NCBI RefSeq assembly: GCF_001953885.1
Contig: NZ_MQUS01000007.1
Location: 253,104-317,103 of the forward strand
DNA from: Streptomyces sp. IMTB 2501
GTDB lineage: Bacteria > Actinomycetota > Actinomycetes > Streptomycetales > Streptomycetaceae
Direction: 5' to 3'
DNA length: 64,000 bases
The position numbers and the translations under genes were made by a program. The notes under the pieces were generated by a model. The model did not search any database, had not been told where the DNA came from, and saw only the letters and a program-made list of their open reading frames with translations. Within the stretch, counting starts at the first letter, position 1. Every line of letters starts with the position of its first letter. Below are positions 17,595-25,587 of the stretch, piece by piece.

Positions 17595-17675
17595 CCAAGC
17601 GTGCGCGGGCCCGCGCCGCGCGTCGAGTCGGCGCATGGCGCGGGCCCTGTCCGGCACCGCTACCGGGCCGCCCCG

Positions 17676-19733
17676 CTACCGGACCGGCGCCGGTCGCGTC
17701 GCCGGGGCGTAGCCGGCGGGGCGGGCCGTGAAGGTGCCGCGGCCCTGGGTGCGGCTGCGCAACCGGGTGGCGTAGCCGAACAGTTCGGCCAGCGGCACGG
17801 TCGCGGTCAGTACGGCCGCGCCGCCCCGGGTCGCGGAGCCGCCGACCCGGCCGCGCCGGGCGGCCAGATCACCGAGGACCGAGCCGACGGCGTCCTCCGG
17901 CACGGTGACCGTGACCTCGGCGACCGGTTCCAGCAGAGCCGTCGCGCAGGCGCGCAGGGCCGCGCGGAGCCCGAGCCGGCCGGCGGTGCGGAAGGCCGTG
18001 TCGGAGGAGTCCTTCACATGGGTGGAGCCGTCGGTGAGCGTGACCCGGAGCCCGGTCACCGGGTGCCCGGCCAGCGGGCCCTCGGCGAGCGCGTCCCGGC
18101 ACCCGGCCTCCACCGCGCGCACGTACTCCTGCGGCACCCGGCCACCGACCACGGCGGAGCGGAACTCGAAGCCGGTGACGCCGGCTTCGGGTCCGAGCGG
18201 TTCCAGGTCGAGCACGACGTGGGCGAACTGCCCGGCCCCGCCGTCCTGTTTGACATGCCGGAACACGAACCCGCTCACTCCCTCGACGACCGTCTCCCGC
18301 AGGGCGACCCGCGGCCGGCCCACAGCGACCTCCGGTCCGCCGTCACGGCGGATCTTCTCCACCGCGACCTCCAGATGGAGTTCGCCCATCCCGGACAGCA
18401 CGGTCTGCCCGGTCTCGGGATCGGTGCGCACCACCAGCGAGGGGTCCTCCTCGGCCAGCCGAGCCAGCGCCGTCGCCAGCCGGCCGGTGTCCGTGGCACG
18501 CCGGGCCTCGACGGCCACGGACACCACGGGCTCGGCGGTCTGCGGCGGCTCCAGGAGCAGCGGGGCGCCGGGGTCGCACAGCGTGGAGCCGGCCCGGGCC
18601 GACTTCACCCCGGCGAGCGCGACGATGTCACCGGCGACCGCCCGGTCGAGCTGAACGTGCCGGTCCGCCATGACCCGCAGGATGCGCGCGACGCGCTCGG
18701 TGCGCCCGGTGCCCGGGTCCCACACGGTGTCTCCCTTCTCGACGGTGCCCGCGTAGACGCGCACATGGGCCAGCCGCCCGGTGGTGCCGGCGTTCACCTT
18801 GAACACCAGCCCCGCGAACGGCGCTTCGGGGTCCGCGGCCCGCTCCTGCTCGGTGCCGGCGTGGTCGCCTCGTACGGCAGGCACGTCCAGCGGTGAGGGC
18901 AGGTAGGCCACGACCGCGTCCAGCAGTGGTTCGATGCCGCGGTTGCGGTAGGCGGAGCCGCACAGGACGACCACGCCGTCCCCGGTGCGGGTGAGGTCGC
19001 GCAGGGTGGTGGCGAGGGTGTCGCCGGAGAGGGTCTCGCGGTCGCAGAACTCCTCCAGGGCGGCCGGGTGCAGCTCGGCCACCGTCTCCTCCAGCGCCCG
19101 GCGACGCCGTACCGCTTCCTCCCTCAACTCCTCGGGAACCGGCCCCTCCACGACCGCACCGGCGCCGTCGGCCCAGACCAGCGCGCGCATCCGCACCAGG
19201 TCGACCACACCGGTGAACGCCTCCTCGGCGCCGATCGGCAGCTGGACGACGAGTGGCGCCGGGTGCAGCCGTTCGCGAATCGAATCGACGGCACGGTCCA
19301 GGTCGGCGCCCGCGCGGTCCATCTTGTTGACGAACACGACGCGCGGTACGCCGTGCCGGTCGGCCTGCCGCCACACCGACTCGCTCTGCGGCTCGACCCC
19401 GGCGACGGCGTCGAACACGGCGATGGCCCCGTCGAGGACGCGCAGCGAGCGCTCGACCTCGTCGGCGAAGTCGATGTGGCCAGGGGTGTCGATGAGGTTG
19501 ACGCGCCGGCCGTCCCAGGAGCAGCTGACGGCGGCGGCGAAGATGGTGATGCCACGGTCGCGCTCCTGCGGGTCGAAGTCGGTGACGGTGGTGCCGTCGT
19601 GCACCTCGCCCCGCTTGTGGGTGGTGCCCGTCGCATACAGGATCCGCTCGGTGACGGTGGTCTTGCCGGCGTCGACGTGGGCGAGGATGCCGAGGTTGCG
19701 GACGGCGGCGATGGCTGTGGTGTTCGTGCGCAC
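17676..19733 (-). CDS. Elongation factor G paralogue
   Basis: A 685-residue translation GTPase. G1 is AHVDAGKTT near residue 19, switch-region text is [18 protein letters not shown] near 53, G3 is [12 protein letters not shown] near 82 and G4 is NKMDRAG near 137. EF-G domains II-V follow, including GMGELHLEV near 453 and a shortened domain IV/V ending around residue 665. It is slightly shorter than the housekeeping EF-G (about 700) and stands alone, not in the str operon, so it is a second EF-G-like factor of the kind common in streptomycetes. The role could be ribosome recycling, stress translation or ribosome protection; the sequence does not decide. GTG 19733 is the start, with GAGAAAGG about nine bases upstream. 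Confidence 0.9.
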   Translation of the reverse strand: MRTNTTAIAAVRNLGILAHVDAGKTTVTERILYATGTTHKRGEVHDGTTVTDFDPQERDRGITIFAAAVSCSWDGRRVNLIDTPGHIDFADEVERSLRVLDGAIAVFDAVAGVEPQSESVWRQADRHGVPRVVFVNKMDRAGADLDRAVDSIRERLHPAPLVVQLPIGAEEAFTGVVDLVRMRALVWADGAGAVVEGPVPEELREEAVRRRRALEETVAELHPAALEEFCDRETLSGDTLATTLRDLTRTGDGVVVLCGSAYRNRGIEPLLDAVVAYLPSPLDVPAVRGDHAGTEQERAADPEAPFAGLVFKVNAGTTGRLAHVRVYAGTVEKGDTVWDPGTGRTERVARILRVMADRHVQLDRAVAGDIVALAGVKSARAGSTLCDPGAPLLLEPPQTAEPVVSVAVEARRATDTGRLATALARLAEEDPSLVVRTDPETGQTVLSGMGELHLEVAVEKIRRDGGPEVAVGRPRVALRETVVEGVSGFVFRHVKQDGGAGQFAHVVLDLEPLGPEAGVTGFEFRSAVVGGRVPQEYVRAVEAGCRDALAEGPLAGHPVTGLRVTLTDGSTHVKDSSDTAFRTAGRLGLRAALRACATALLEPVAEVTVTVPEDAVGSVLGDLAARRGRVGGSATRGGAAVLTATVPLAELFGYATRLRSRTQGRGTFTARPAGYAPATRPAPVR

Positions 19734-20079
19734 GGCCCAGGGCCTTTCTCAGGATCAGGTCTGCAGACCAGGTCTGACGACCAGGGAAAAGGGCAGCGCG
19801 ATTTCCCGTGCGTCCTGAAGTCAGCAGGGTGTCACGGGCGTCCGGGGCCGGCCGCGCAGCGGGCACCGGCACCACCGGGACACGAGGATCACCTCGTACC
19901 GGGAACGGGGAGCGACGACAGCGGTGCGTGCGCGCACGGCCGGGCTCCCCTCTGCATCGGACGACAGGCGCCGCCGTACGGTCGTCACGGCGCTCGGTAC
20001 GGGACGACGGTACGAGAGGGGGCTCGGCCCGGGCACCTGATTTTCGGGTACGCCGGCGAGTCGGCCGTGCCGGAGACGC
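19734..20079. promoter_or_regulatory. Upstream region of the EF-G paralogue with palindrome and direct repeats
   Basis: No gene is evident in this 346-base stretch. A perfect 12-bp palindrome GGTCTGCAGACC lies at 19758-19769, overlapping two direct copies of CAGGTCTG (19756-19763 and 19769-19776), about 25 bases before the EF-G start. This could be an operator or leader element. The rest shows nothing I recognise. Confidence 0.4.
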
Positions 20080-20826
20080 TCAGAGAACGGCGTCGACGAG
20101 CATGAACGCGGCCACGGCCAACAGCGCCAGAGCGAAGACCTGTTGCAGGGTCCTCGCCTTCGCCCTGGACGCCAGGCGTCTGCCGTCCCACGCTCCCAGG
20201 ACCGCGGCGCCCGCGAAGGGGCCGACCACCGACCAGTCGAGTCGGTCCACGGTTCCGCCGCGCAGTCCGAGCGCCGCGAGCGAGTTGACGGTGATGACCA
20301 GCAGGCTGGTGCCCACGGCCTCGCGCATGCGGAGTCCGAGTACCCCCACGAGAGCCGGTACGGCGAGGAAGCCGCCACCGACGCCGAGGACACCCGTGAC
20401 GGCGCCGAGTCCCGCACCGGCCGCCGCCGCGTGCCCGGGCCTGACGCTCCGGGCGGCTTCGGCCTCTCCTCTCGGCTGCAGCATGCGTACCGCGGCGACG
20501 GCCGCGACCGTCGCGAAGGCCGCCTGCAGGGCGCCCGCGGGCAGGTGGGCGGCGAGCGCGGAGCCCAGCATCGCGGGGCCGATGCCGGCCGCGGCGAAGA
20601 GCAAGCCCGCACCCCAACGGACATGTCCGTCACGGGCGTGCGCGGTCAGCGCGGTGGCCGAGGTGAGGGCCACGATCACCAGTCCGGCGGTGGTGGCCGC
20701 CACGGGGGTGAAGCCGAGCAGGTAGATCAGGGCGGGTACGGCCAGCACGCTGCCACCGCCGCCGAGCGCGCCGAGGGCCAGCCCGATCACCGCGCCGGCC
20801 ACGAGGGCGAGGATCAGGGCACTCAC
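20080..20826 (-). CDS. TauE/SafE-family sulfite (organosulfur) exporter
   Basis: This 248-residue membrane protein has about eight helices and the two internal repeats of the TauE/SafE family, LALGALGGGGSVLAVPAL near 15-32 and GVLGVGGGFLAVPALVGV near 135-152. GTG 20826 overlaps the rhodanese stop as GTGA, which fixes the start. In this operon it most likely exports sulfite (or thiosulfate) produced by persulfide oxidation. It is the last gene of the leftward sulfur operon. Confidence 0.9.
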   Translation of the reverse strand: MSALILALVAGAVIGLALGALGGGGSVLAVPALIYLLGFTPVAATTAGLVIVALTSATALTAHARDGHVRWGAGLLFAAAGIGPAMLGSALAAHLPAGALQAAFATVAAVAAVRMLQPRGEAEAARSVRPGHAAAAGAGLGAVTGVLGVGGGFLAVPALVGVLGLRMREAVGTSLLVITVNSLAALGLRGGTVDRLDWSVVGPFAGAAVLGAWDGRRLASRAKARTLQQVFALALLAVAAFMLVDAVL

Positions 20827-21212
20827 GCGACCGTACCGCGCAGGCCCCGGGCGTCCACCACGGGCAGCCCGGCCTCCGCCCAGTCGCGCATGCCGCCGAT
20901 CACGTCCACGGCCTCGATGCCGTGGCCCGTCAGCAGGTCGGCGGCCCGCCGGGACCGGTTGCCCGAGCGGCAGATGACGACCAGGCACCGCCCCTGGGCC
21001 TCGGGAGGCAGGGGCGCGCCCGCGATGAGTACGGTGAGGGGATGGTGGACGGCTCCGGGTGCGTGCCCGGCGCTCCACTCGTCGGGTTCCCGGACGTCCA
21101 GCAGGACCGATGCCGCGGCCCGGCCGGCGGCTGCGTCCGCCCGTCCGTGCCCGGTGCGTTCGGCCGCTTCCGCTACGGTGATCCGGCTCGTGCCGGAACG
21201 GGATGTCTTCAT
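20823..21212 (-). CDS. Single-domain rhodanese
   Basis: A 129-residue cytoplasmic sulfurtransferase: LLDVREPDEWSAGHAPGAVH near 40-60, active-site CRSGNRS near 84-90 and GGMRDWAEAGLPV near the end. It can move sulfane sulfur from a persulfide to an acceptor such as sulfite or cyanide. It lies between the dioxygenase-rhodanese gene and the exporter and is coupled to the latter by a four-base overlap. ATG 21212 is the start. Residues 15-35 are an Ala/Arg-rich lead-in before the domain. Confidence 0.92.
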   Translation of the reverse strand: MKTSRSGTSRITVAEAAERTGHGRADAAAGRAAASVLLDVREPDEWSAGHAPGAVHHPLTVLIAGAPLPPEAQGRCLVVICRSGNRSRRAADLLTGHGIEAVDVIGGMRDWAEAGLPVVDARGLRGTVA

Positions 21213-21263
21213 GCGCGGTCCTCGCCTTGTGCGCAGGGGTGGGTTGATCCGGTCCGGTGGGGC

Positions 21264-22625
21264 TCAGTCGGTACGGAGGGTGAGCCCGGCCGCGTCGGCC
21301 GCGGTGAAGGAGTCGTCCACCGCGACGACGTCACGGCCCGCCGCGTCCAGCAGCGAGGCGGCGATGGCGGCGCGCATGCCGCCCGCGCAGTGCACCCACA
21401 CCTCGCCGGGCGGCACCTCGTCGAGGCGCCGGTGCAGGGTGTGCAGCGGGATGTGGACCGAGCCCTCGACGAAGCCGGCGGCCCGCTCGGTGGCACGCCG
21501 GACGTCCAGCACGACCATGTCCTCGGCGGGGTGGCGCGCGGCCAGGTCCGCGAAGTCGGCGCGGGGGAAGGCGGCCAGGGGTTCGCCCTCGGTCGTCCAG
21601 GCGGACGGTCCCCCGGTGGCCGCGGCGGCCGGACGGTCGATGCCGACACGTACCAACTCGCGCTGCGCCTGCGCCAGTTGCTCGGCCGACTCGGCGAGCA
21701 GGGTCACCGGCTTACCCCAGGGGATCAACCAGGCAAGACAGGTGGCGAGTTGACCGTCGGCCTCGAAGTTGTAGGTTCCGGTCACATGCCCTTGGGCGAA
21801 GGCGATCCGGTTGCGCACGTCGACCACCCACTCCCCGGCGGCCAGTCGCGCCGCGATCTCCTCGGCGTCGGCGCGCGCGGGCGCGGTGAGGTCGACCGGC
21901 GAGGGTCCGGCCGAGTTGGCGGGACCCATGTGCGTGTAGTAGGCGGGGATGTCGTCCAGCCCCGCGAGCAGGCGGGTGACGAAGGTGTCGACGTCCTGGG
22001 TGAGGGCTTCGTTCGACGCCCTCTCCTTCCCGATGGTGGTCTCGCTCCCGTCGGCCCGGCCGGCGGAGCAGAAGCTGCCGAATCCGTGGGTGGGCAACAC
22101 GGCGGCGGTGTCGGGAAGTTCCGCGGCGAGCCGGTGCGCGGACGCGTGCTGGGCCCGGGCGAGACGCTCGGTCAGGCGGGGCTCGACCAGGTCGGGGCGG
22201 CCGACCGTGCCGATCAGCAGCGAGCCGCCCGTGAAGACCGCGACCACCGACGCGGACTCCTCCAGGACATAGGCGGTGTGGTGCGGGGTGTGCCCGGGTG
22301 TCGCCAGCGCCCGCAGGGTGAGGCCCGCGTCGATGACCGTGCGGTCTCCGTCGTGCACGGGTATGCGCTCGAACGACACGGCGGCCCCGGCGGGAATCAG
22401 ATACGCGGCGCCGGTGAGACGGGCGAGTTCCAGGCCGCCGGTGACATAGTCGTTGTGGATGTGGGTCTCGACGACATGGGAGATCCGCACACCTCTGCGC
22501 GCCGCGGACTCCAGGACCCGGTCGACGTCCCGTGGCGGGTCGACGGCCACGGCCGTACGCTCACCGCCCGCCAGATAACTGCGGTTGCCGAGTCCCGTGA
22601 CCTCGACGGTGTCGACGAAGAACAT
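21264..22625 (-). CDS. MBL-fold persulfide dioxygenase fused to two rhodanese domains
   Basis: About 453 residues. The metallo-beta-lactamase domain (1-230) carries VVETHIHNDYVTGG and TPGHTPHHTAYV, as in ETHE1-type persulfide dioxygenases, with DY in place of the usual DH after the HxHxD. Two rhodanese modules follow: a first at about 255-345 (VVDVRNRIAFAQGHVTGTYN) without a normal active-site loop, and a second at about 365-450 with WVHCAGGMRAA, whose cysteine should be active. The enzyme would oxidise glutathione- or bacillithiol/mycothiol-type persulfide to sulfite and pass sulfur between domains. ATG 22625 (MFFVD) is preferred because GGAGG lies about 11 bases before it; ATG 22634 would sit on the ribosome site. 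Confidence 0.88.
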   Translation of the reverse strand: MFFVDTVEVTGLGNRSYLAGGERTAVAVDPPRDVDRVLESAARRGVRISHVVETHIHNDYVTGGLELARLTGAAYLIPAGAAVSFERIPVHDGDRTVIDAGLTLRALATPGHTPHHTAYVLEESASVVAVFTGGSLLIGTVGRPDLVEPRLTERLARAQHASAHRLAAELPDTAAVLPTHGFGSFCSAGRADGSETTIGKERASNEALTQDVDTFVTRLLAGLDDIPAYYTHMGPANSAGPSPVDLTAPARADAEEIAARLAAGEWVVDVRNRIAFAQGHVTGTYNFEADGQLATCLAWLIPWGKPVTLLAESAEQLAQAQRELVRVGIDRPAAAATGGPSAWTTEGEPLAAFPRADFADLAARHPAEDMVVLDVRRATERAAGFVEGSVHIPLHTLHRRLDEVPPGEVWVHCAGGMRAAIAASLLDAAGRDVVAVDDSFTAADAAGLTLRTD

Positions 22626-22635
22626 GTCAGGCATT

Positions 22636-22663
22636 CCCTCCAGCGCCGTGCGGCGCCCTGGAG
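22636..22663 (-). promoter_or_regulatory. Hairpin overlapping the ribosome site of the persulfide dioxygenase gene
   Basis: In the leftward transcript CTCCAG-GG-CGCCG-CA-CGGCGCTGGAG forms an 11-bp stem with a two-base bulge. Its 3' arm contains the GGAG of the Shine-Dalgarno sequence. It may modulate translation. Confidence 0.4.
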
Positions 22664-22734
22664 CCCCCGTGGGCGTCGGGCGCGAGCGTGGGCGTTCGGC
22701 CAACTCGTGGACACATGACCCGATCCGGGCCCTC

Positions 22735-23574
22735 TCACCGCGCGGGATCGAGCCGCCGCACCCTGCGCATCGAGTGGGTGAACGGGGTCCCGGCGGGATC
22801 GAGGCGGTACCCGGCACGGGCGTCGAACTGCGCGACGACGCTGAACCGGTCGCCGCGGATGAGGGTGGTGCGCCACTCGACCGTGCGGCCGTGCGTACGG
22901 CCGAGCCGCTCGATGGAGAACGCCGCGACACCCTCGGGGAGGCCGAGCAGCCGCTGTTCGGCGGCAGTCGGGGTGACCGCCTTGATCCGTTCCTCTCCCC
23001 CGACGAGGCGGATGCCACAGCGGCCGGCCAGCTCGTCGTAGAGCGCCGTGTGGCCGAAGTCGACGTCGAGCAGCGCCCGGGCGTCCGAGGCCAGCAGCCA
23101 CACCTTGTCGTGGGCCAGGGGTTCCCCGTCGGCCAGACGGATGCGTTCCAGGTACAGCAGCGGCGTCGACTCCTCCATGCCGAGGCGCACCGCCACGTGC
23201 GCGTCGGCACGGATGTCGAGAGCGCGGACGATGCTGCGCTGTTCCAGACCGGCCGCCTCGACGGAGGCGAACAGGCTGTAGAGGGCACCGACGGGCTGCT
23301 CTATGACCGCCTCGCCCACCGGTCGCGGCCGCCGGCCCTTCGCGGCGGTGACCAGGCCTTCCTCCCGCAGCTCGCGCAGCGCCTCGCGAACGGTGTGCCG
23401 GCTCACCCCGTACCGCGCGGCCAGCTCGTTCTCACCGGGGAAGGAGTCGCCGAACTCGCCCCGCGCCAGCCGGGATCTGAGGTCGTCCCGCACATGACGC
23501 CACAGCGGAGTCCCGCCGCGGACCGCCCGGGAACGCGCGCCCCGGCCGGCCGGGGCAGACGGTTCCTCGTTCAT
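22735..23574 (-). CDS. GntR/HutC-family regulator of the sulfur module
   Basis: A 279-residue regulator with a GntR winged helix (about 25-90: RSRLARGEFGDSFPGENELA, YGVSRHTVREALREL) and a UTRA ligand domain (about 105-245: PLLYLERIRLADGEPLAHDK, FSIERLGRTHGRTVEWR). It lies between the dioxygenase operon and the divergent sulfide:quinone oxidoreductase gene. Two palindromes occur just before its start, so it probably represses itself and the oxidoreductase and senses a sulfur metabolite. HutC-type regulators usually bind small carboxylates or sugars, so a sulfide or persulfide link would be unusual. ATG 23574 is the start. Confidence 0.88.
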   Translation of the reverse strand: MNEEPSAPAGRGARSRAVRGGTPLWRHVRDDLRSRLARGEFGDSFPGENELAARYGVSRHTVREALRELREEGLVTAAKGRRPRPVGEAVIEQPVGALYSLFASVEAAGLEQRSIVRALDIRADAHVAVRLGMEESTPLLYLERIRLADGEPLAHDKVWLLASDARALLDVDFGHTALYDELAGRCGIRLVGGEERIKAVTPTAAEQRLLGLPEGVAAFSIERLGRTHGRTVEWRTTLIRGDRFSVVAQFDARAGYRLDPAGTPFTHSMRRVRRLDPAR

Positions 23575-23586
23575 GATCCATCCTTG

Positions 23587-23621
23587 TGTACGTACATTTG
23601 GAAAGCTAATGTACGTACATT
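23587..23621. promoter_or_regulatory. Paired palindromic operators between gntR and sqr
   Basis: TGTACGTACA at 23587-23596 and the perfect palindrome AATGTACGTACATT at 23608-23621 have centres 23 bases apart, about two helical turns. They lie in a short AT-rich gap between divergent genes, where GntR-family dimers normally bind. Confidence 0.8.
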
Positions 23622-23652
23622 AACTCGGACGGACGCGAAGGGGAAGCCGCAC

Positions 23653-24858
23653 ATGACCATCAAGGCTCACCACAAGGTCCTCATCGTGGGCGGAGGAACG
23701 GCCGGCATCAGCGTCGCGGCCCGGCTGCGGCGCCACGGCATCCGTGACATCGGGCTCGTCGAGCCCTCAGCCACGCACTACTACCAACCGCTGTGGACAC
23801 TGGTCGGCGGCGGACGGGCCACCGCCGCGGCGAGCGCCCGCCCCCAGCGGTCGGTCCTCCCGAAGGGCGTCTCCTGGATACGCGGCCGCGTGGAGACCGT
23901 GGATCCCGCAGGACGGACCGTCGGCACCGCCGACGGACACACCATCGGCTACGACAGGCTCGTCGTCTGCCCTGGCATCCAACTCGACTGGAACCGGGTG
24001 CCCGGCATGGCGCAGGCCGTCACCGCGCCGCACACCTCCAGCAACTACACCTACGAACTGGCGCCCAAGACCTGGGACCTGATCCGCTCCATGCGCTCGG
24101 GCACCGCGGTGTTCACCATGCCGTCAGGCCCGATCAAGTGCGGTGGCGCACCCCAGAAGATCGCCTATCTCGCCGCGGACCACTGGCGCGAACAGGGCGT
24201 CCTGAAAGACATACGGGTGGTACTCGTACTGCCCACGCCCGGCATGTTCGGGGTTCCCGTGTTCGCCGAGGAACTCGAACGGGTCGTGGCCCGCTACGGC
24301 ATCGAGGTGCGCAAGAACAGCGAACTGGTGGAAGTGGACCCGGACGGCCGCGACGCGGTCATCGTCGACCACACGTCAGGGGCCAAGGACTCCCTCCGTT
24401 TCGACATGATGCACCTCGTGCCGCCCCAGTCGGCGCCCGACTGGCTCAAGGAGACCCCGCTGGCCGATCCGGCGGATCCGGCGGGCTATGCGGAGATCGA
24501 CAAGCACACCCTGCGTCATGTGCGCCACCCCGACATCTTCGCCCTCGGAGACGCCGGCTCCTCGCCCAACTCCAAGACCGGGGCCGCGATCCGCAAACAG
24601 GCACCGGTCGTCGCCCGCAACATCGCCGCGAGCCTCGCCGGCACCGAGCCGCCGCCCGCCTCGTACGACGGATACTCCTCCTGCCCGATCACCACCTCCC
24701 GGCACAGCATGCTGCTGGCCGAGTTCGACTACACCCTGCGCCACCGCCCGACGCTCCCGCTCATCGACACGACGCATGAACGCCGGGACATGTGGTACCT
24801 CAAGCGCTACGGACTGCCGTTCCTCTACTGGAACTTGATGCTCCGCGGACGCGCCTGA
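23653..24858 (+). CDS. sqr: Sulfide:quinone oxidoreductase (type II-like)
   Basis: This 401-residue flavoprotein starts with the FAD Rossmann motif LIVGGGTAGISVAARLRR. It has the type II SQR pattern SGPIKCGGAPQKI (Cys163) and a late SSCPITTSRHSML (Cys344), the pair that forms the sulfur-bridged active site. A third cysteine is in VVCPGIQLDW (Cys106). The C-terminus LPFLYWNLMLRGRA is amphipathic and suits monotopic membrane binding. It would oxidise sulfide to sulfane sulfur, feeding the quinone pool; the divergent operon then converts the persulfide to sulfite and exports it. ATG 23653 follows GGGGAAG by about nine bases and lies just after the paired palindromes. Confidence 0.92.
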   Translation: MTIKAHHKVLIVGGGTAGISVAARLRRHGIRDIGLVEPSATHYYQPLWTLVGGGRATAAASARPQRSVLPKGVSWIRGRVETVDPAGRTVGTADGHTIGYDRLVVCPGIQLDWNRVPGMAQAVTAPHTSSNYTYELAPKTWDLIRSMRSGTAVFTMPSGPIKCGGAPQKIAYLAADHWREQGVLKDIRVVLVLPTPGMFGVPVFAEELERVVARYGIEVRKNSELVEVDPDGRDAVIVDHTSGAKDSLRFDMMHLVPPQSAPDWLKETPLADPADPAGYAEIDKHTLRHVRHPDIFALGDAGSSPNSKTGAAIRKQAPVVARNIAASLAGTEPPPASYDGYSSCPITTSRHSMLLAEFDYTLRHRPTLPLIDTTHERRDMWYLKRYGLPFLYWNLMLRGRA

Positions 24859-24861
24859 GCG

Positions 24862-25010
24862 CCGACGAGTACCGCACCGTCTTCGGCGGTTCCCGGGTCC
24901 TCCCGGCCGAACCCGGCCACGGCTTCCGTCAACTCGACTCCGACGGCGACGGCCGCCTCGGCGAAAGGATTTCCTCCGGGCCTTCACCGACTCCTTCACG
25001 TGCTCCGTAA
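24862..25010 (+). pseudogene. EF-hand calcium-binding protein fragment, frameshifted
   Basis: Directly after the SQR stop, one frame reads LSADEYRTVFGG, then GHGFRQLDSDGDGRLGE, an EF-hand loop (DSDGDGRL). A single-base slip after GGCGAAAG restores DFLRAFTDSFTCS, the usual helix after such a loop. Only the last EF-hand of a larger calmodulin-like protein remains and no start codon is in place. It is a decayed remnant; the protein family call rests on the loop pattern alone. Confidence 0.55.
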
Positions 25011-25059
25011 ATTCTCGGTTGCCTGGCGTGATTTCGCCGTCGGCTCCCTTGTTACATGA

Positions 25060-25494
25060 CATGTCCGGTGCAAGCATCCCGCATTGCGAACACGCGCTCC
25101 ATCGGCGTGAACGTCCTTCTCTCCCCGACGCGCCGGGTCGACCCCGGCTGTCCGAAAGGATGTTCCGTGACCCGGTCCAGACGCAGACGCACACGCAGAC
25201 GCGGCAGGCGAGTTACAGCCGCTGGGACGATCACACCTCGATGGCCGTCGACCCCGCTGACGACTGCGCCTTCCGGTACACGAACGAGTGAGACGGGCAG
25301 TTCGACTGGCTGGACCTCGGCGGGAACCACGTCCCGGGGCGCCGGCCAGGACCTGTGTGCCGTCCTTCGCCTGGATCCAGAAGACCGCGTCCGTCACCGC
25401 CGGGCACAGCTGCACGCGCACCCTGATCAGCCACGACGACAACTACCCGGGTGACGCCACCTGCACCCGCTGCGACGACGTGACCCGCTCCTGA
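25060..25494 (+). pseudogene. Remnant of a secreted protein related to the downstream sialidase-like gene
   Basis: Two broken pieces are readable. The first (about 25190-25290) reads YSRWDDHTSMAVDPADDCAF then RYTNE before a TGA, like the closing segment of secreted propeller-type proteins. The second (about 25350-25494) reads VTAGHSCTRTLISHDDNYPG then DATCTRCDDV, close to VTAGHNYTLELVSHDDNYTG in the N-terminal domain of the intact gene that follows. This suggests a former paralogue whose C-terminal domain matches the intact neighbour's N-terminal domain. There is no continuous frame. The rest of 24859-25587 holds no intact gene. Confidence 0.6.
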
Positions 25495-25587
25495 TCCACC
25501 GGCGTCGTCCCCGGGGGTGGGCCACCCACCGCGCATCGGTCGCCCGCCCCGCCACCGAACCCCCCCATACACGACAAGGGGTCCCTC

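Larger units (their letters stand above)
16997..17655 (+). pseudogene. ROK-family sugar regulator, disrupted by repeat insertions
   Basis: The GTG at 16997 (GGGAGG four bases upstream) opens a winged-helix start typical of ROK repressors: VRDLRQGSRGTVLQRLY, then GPMSRHTLEPATGLISRSLS. At about 17208 the sequence runs into an intergenic repeat and the frame stops at 17335. Text from the middle of ROK proteins reappears at about 17390-17515 in a different frame: LPPHVPYFIH, then GQAEMWFGGGRGARNAVAVL and FGSGVGA. This is followed by a second copy of the repeat and no recognisable C-terminus. It was very likely the repressor of the divergent beta-glucosidase operon. A truncated DNA-binding peptide of about 70 residues could still be produced. 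Confidence 0.8.
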
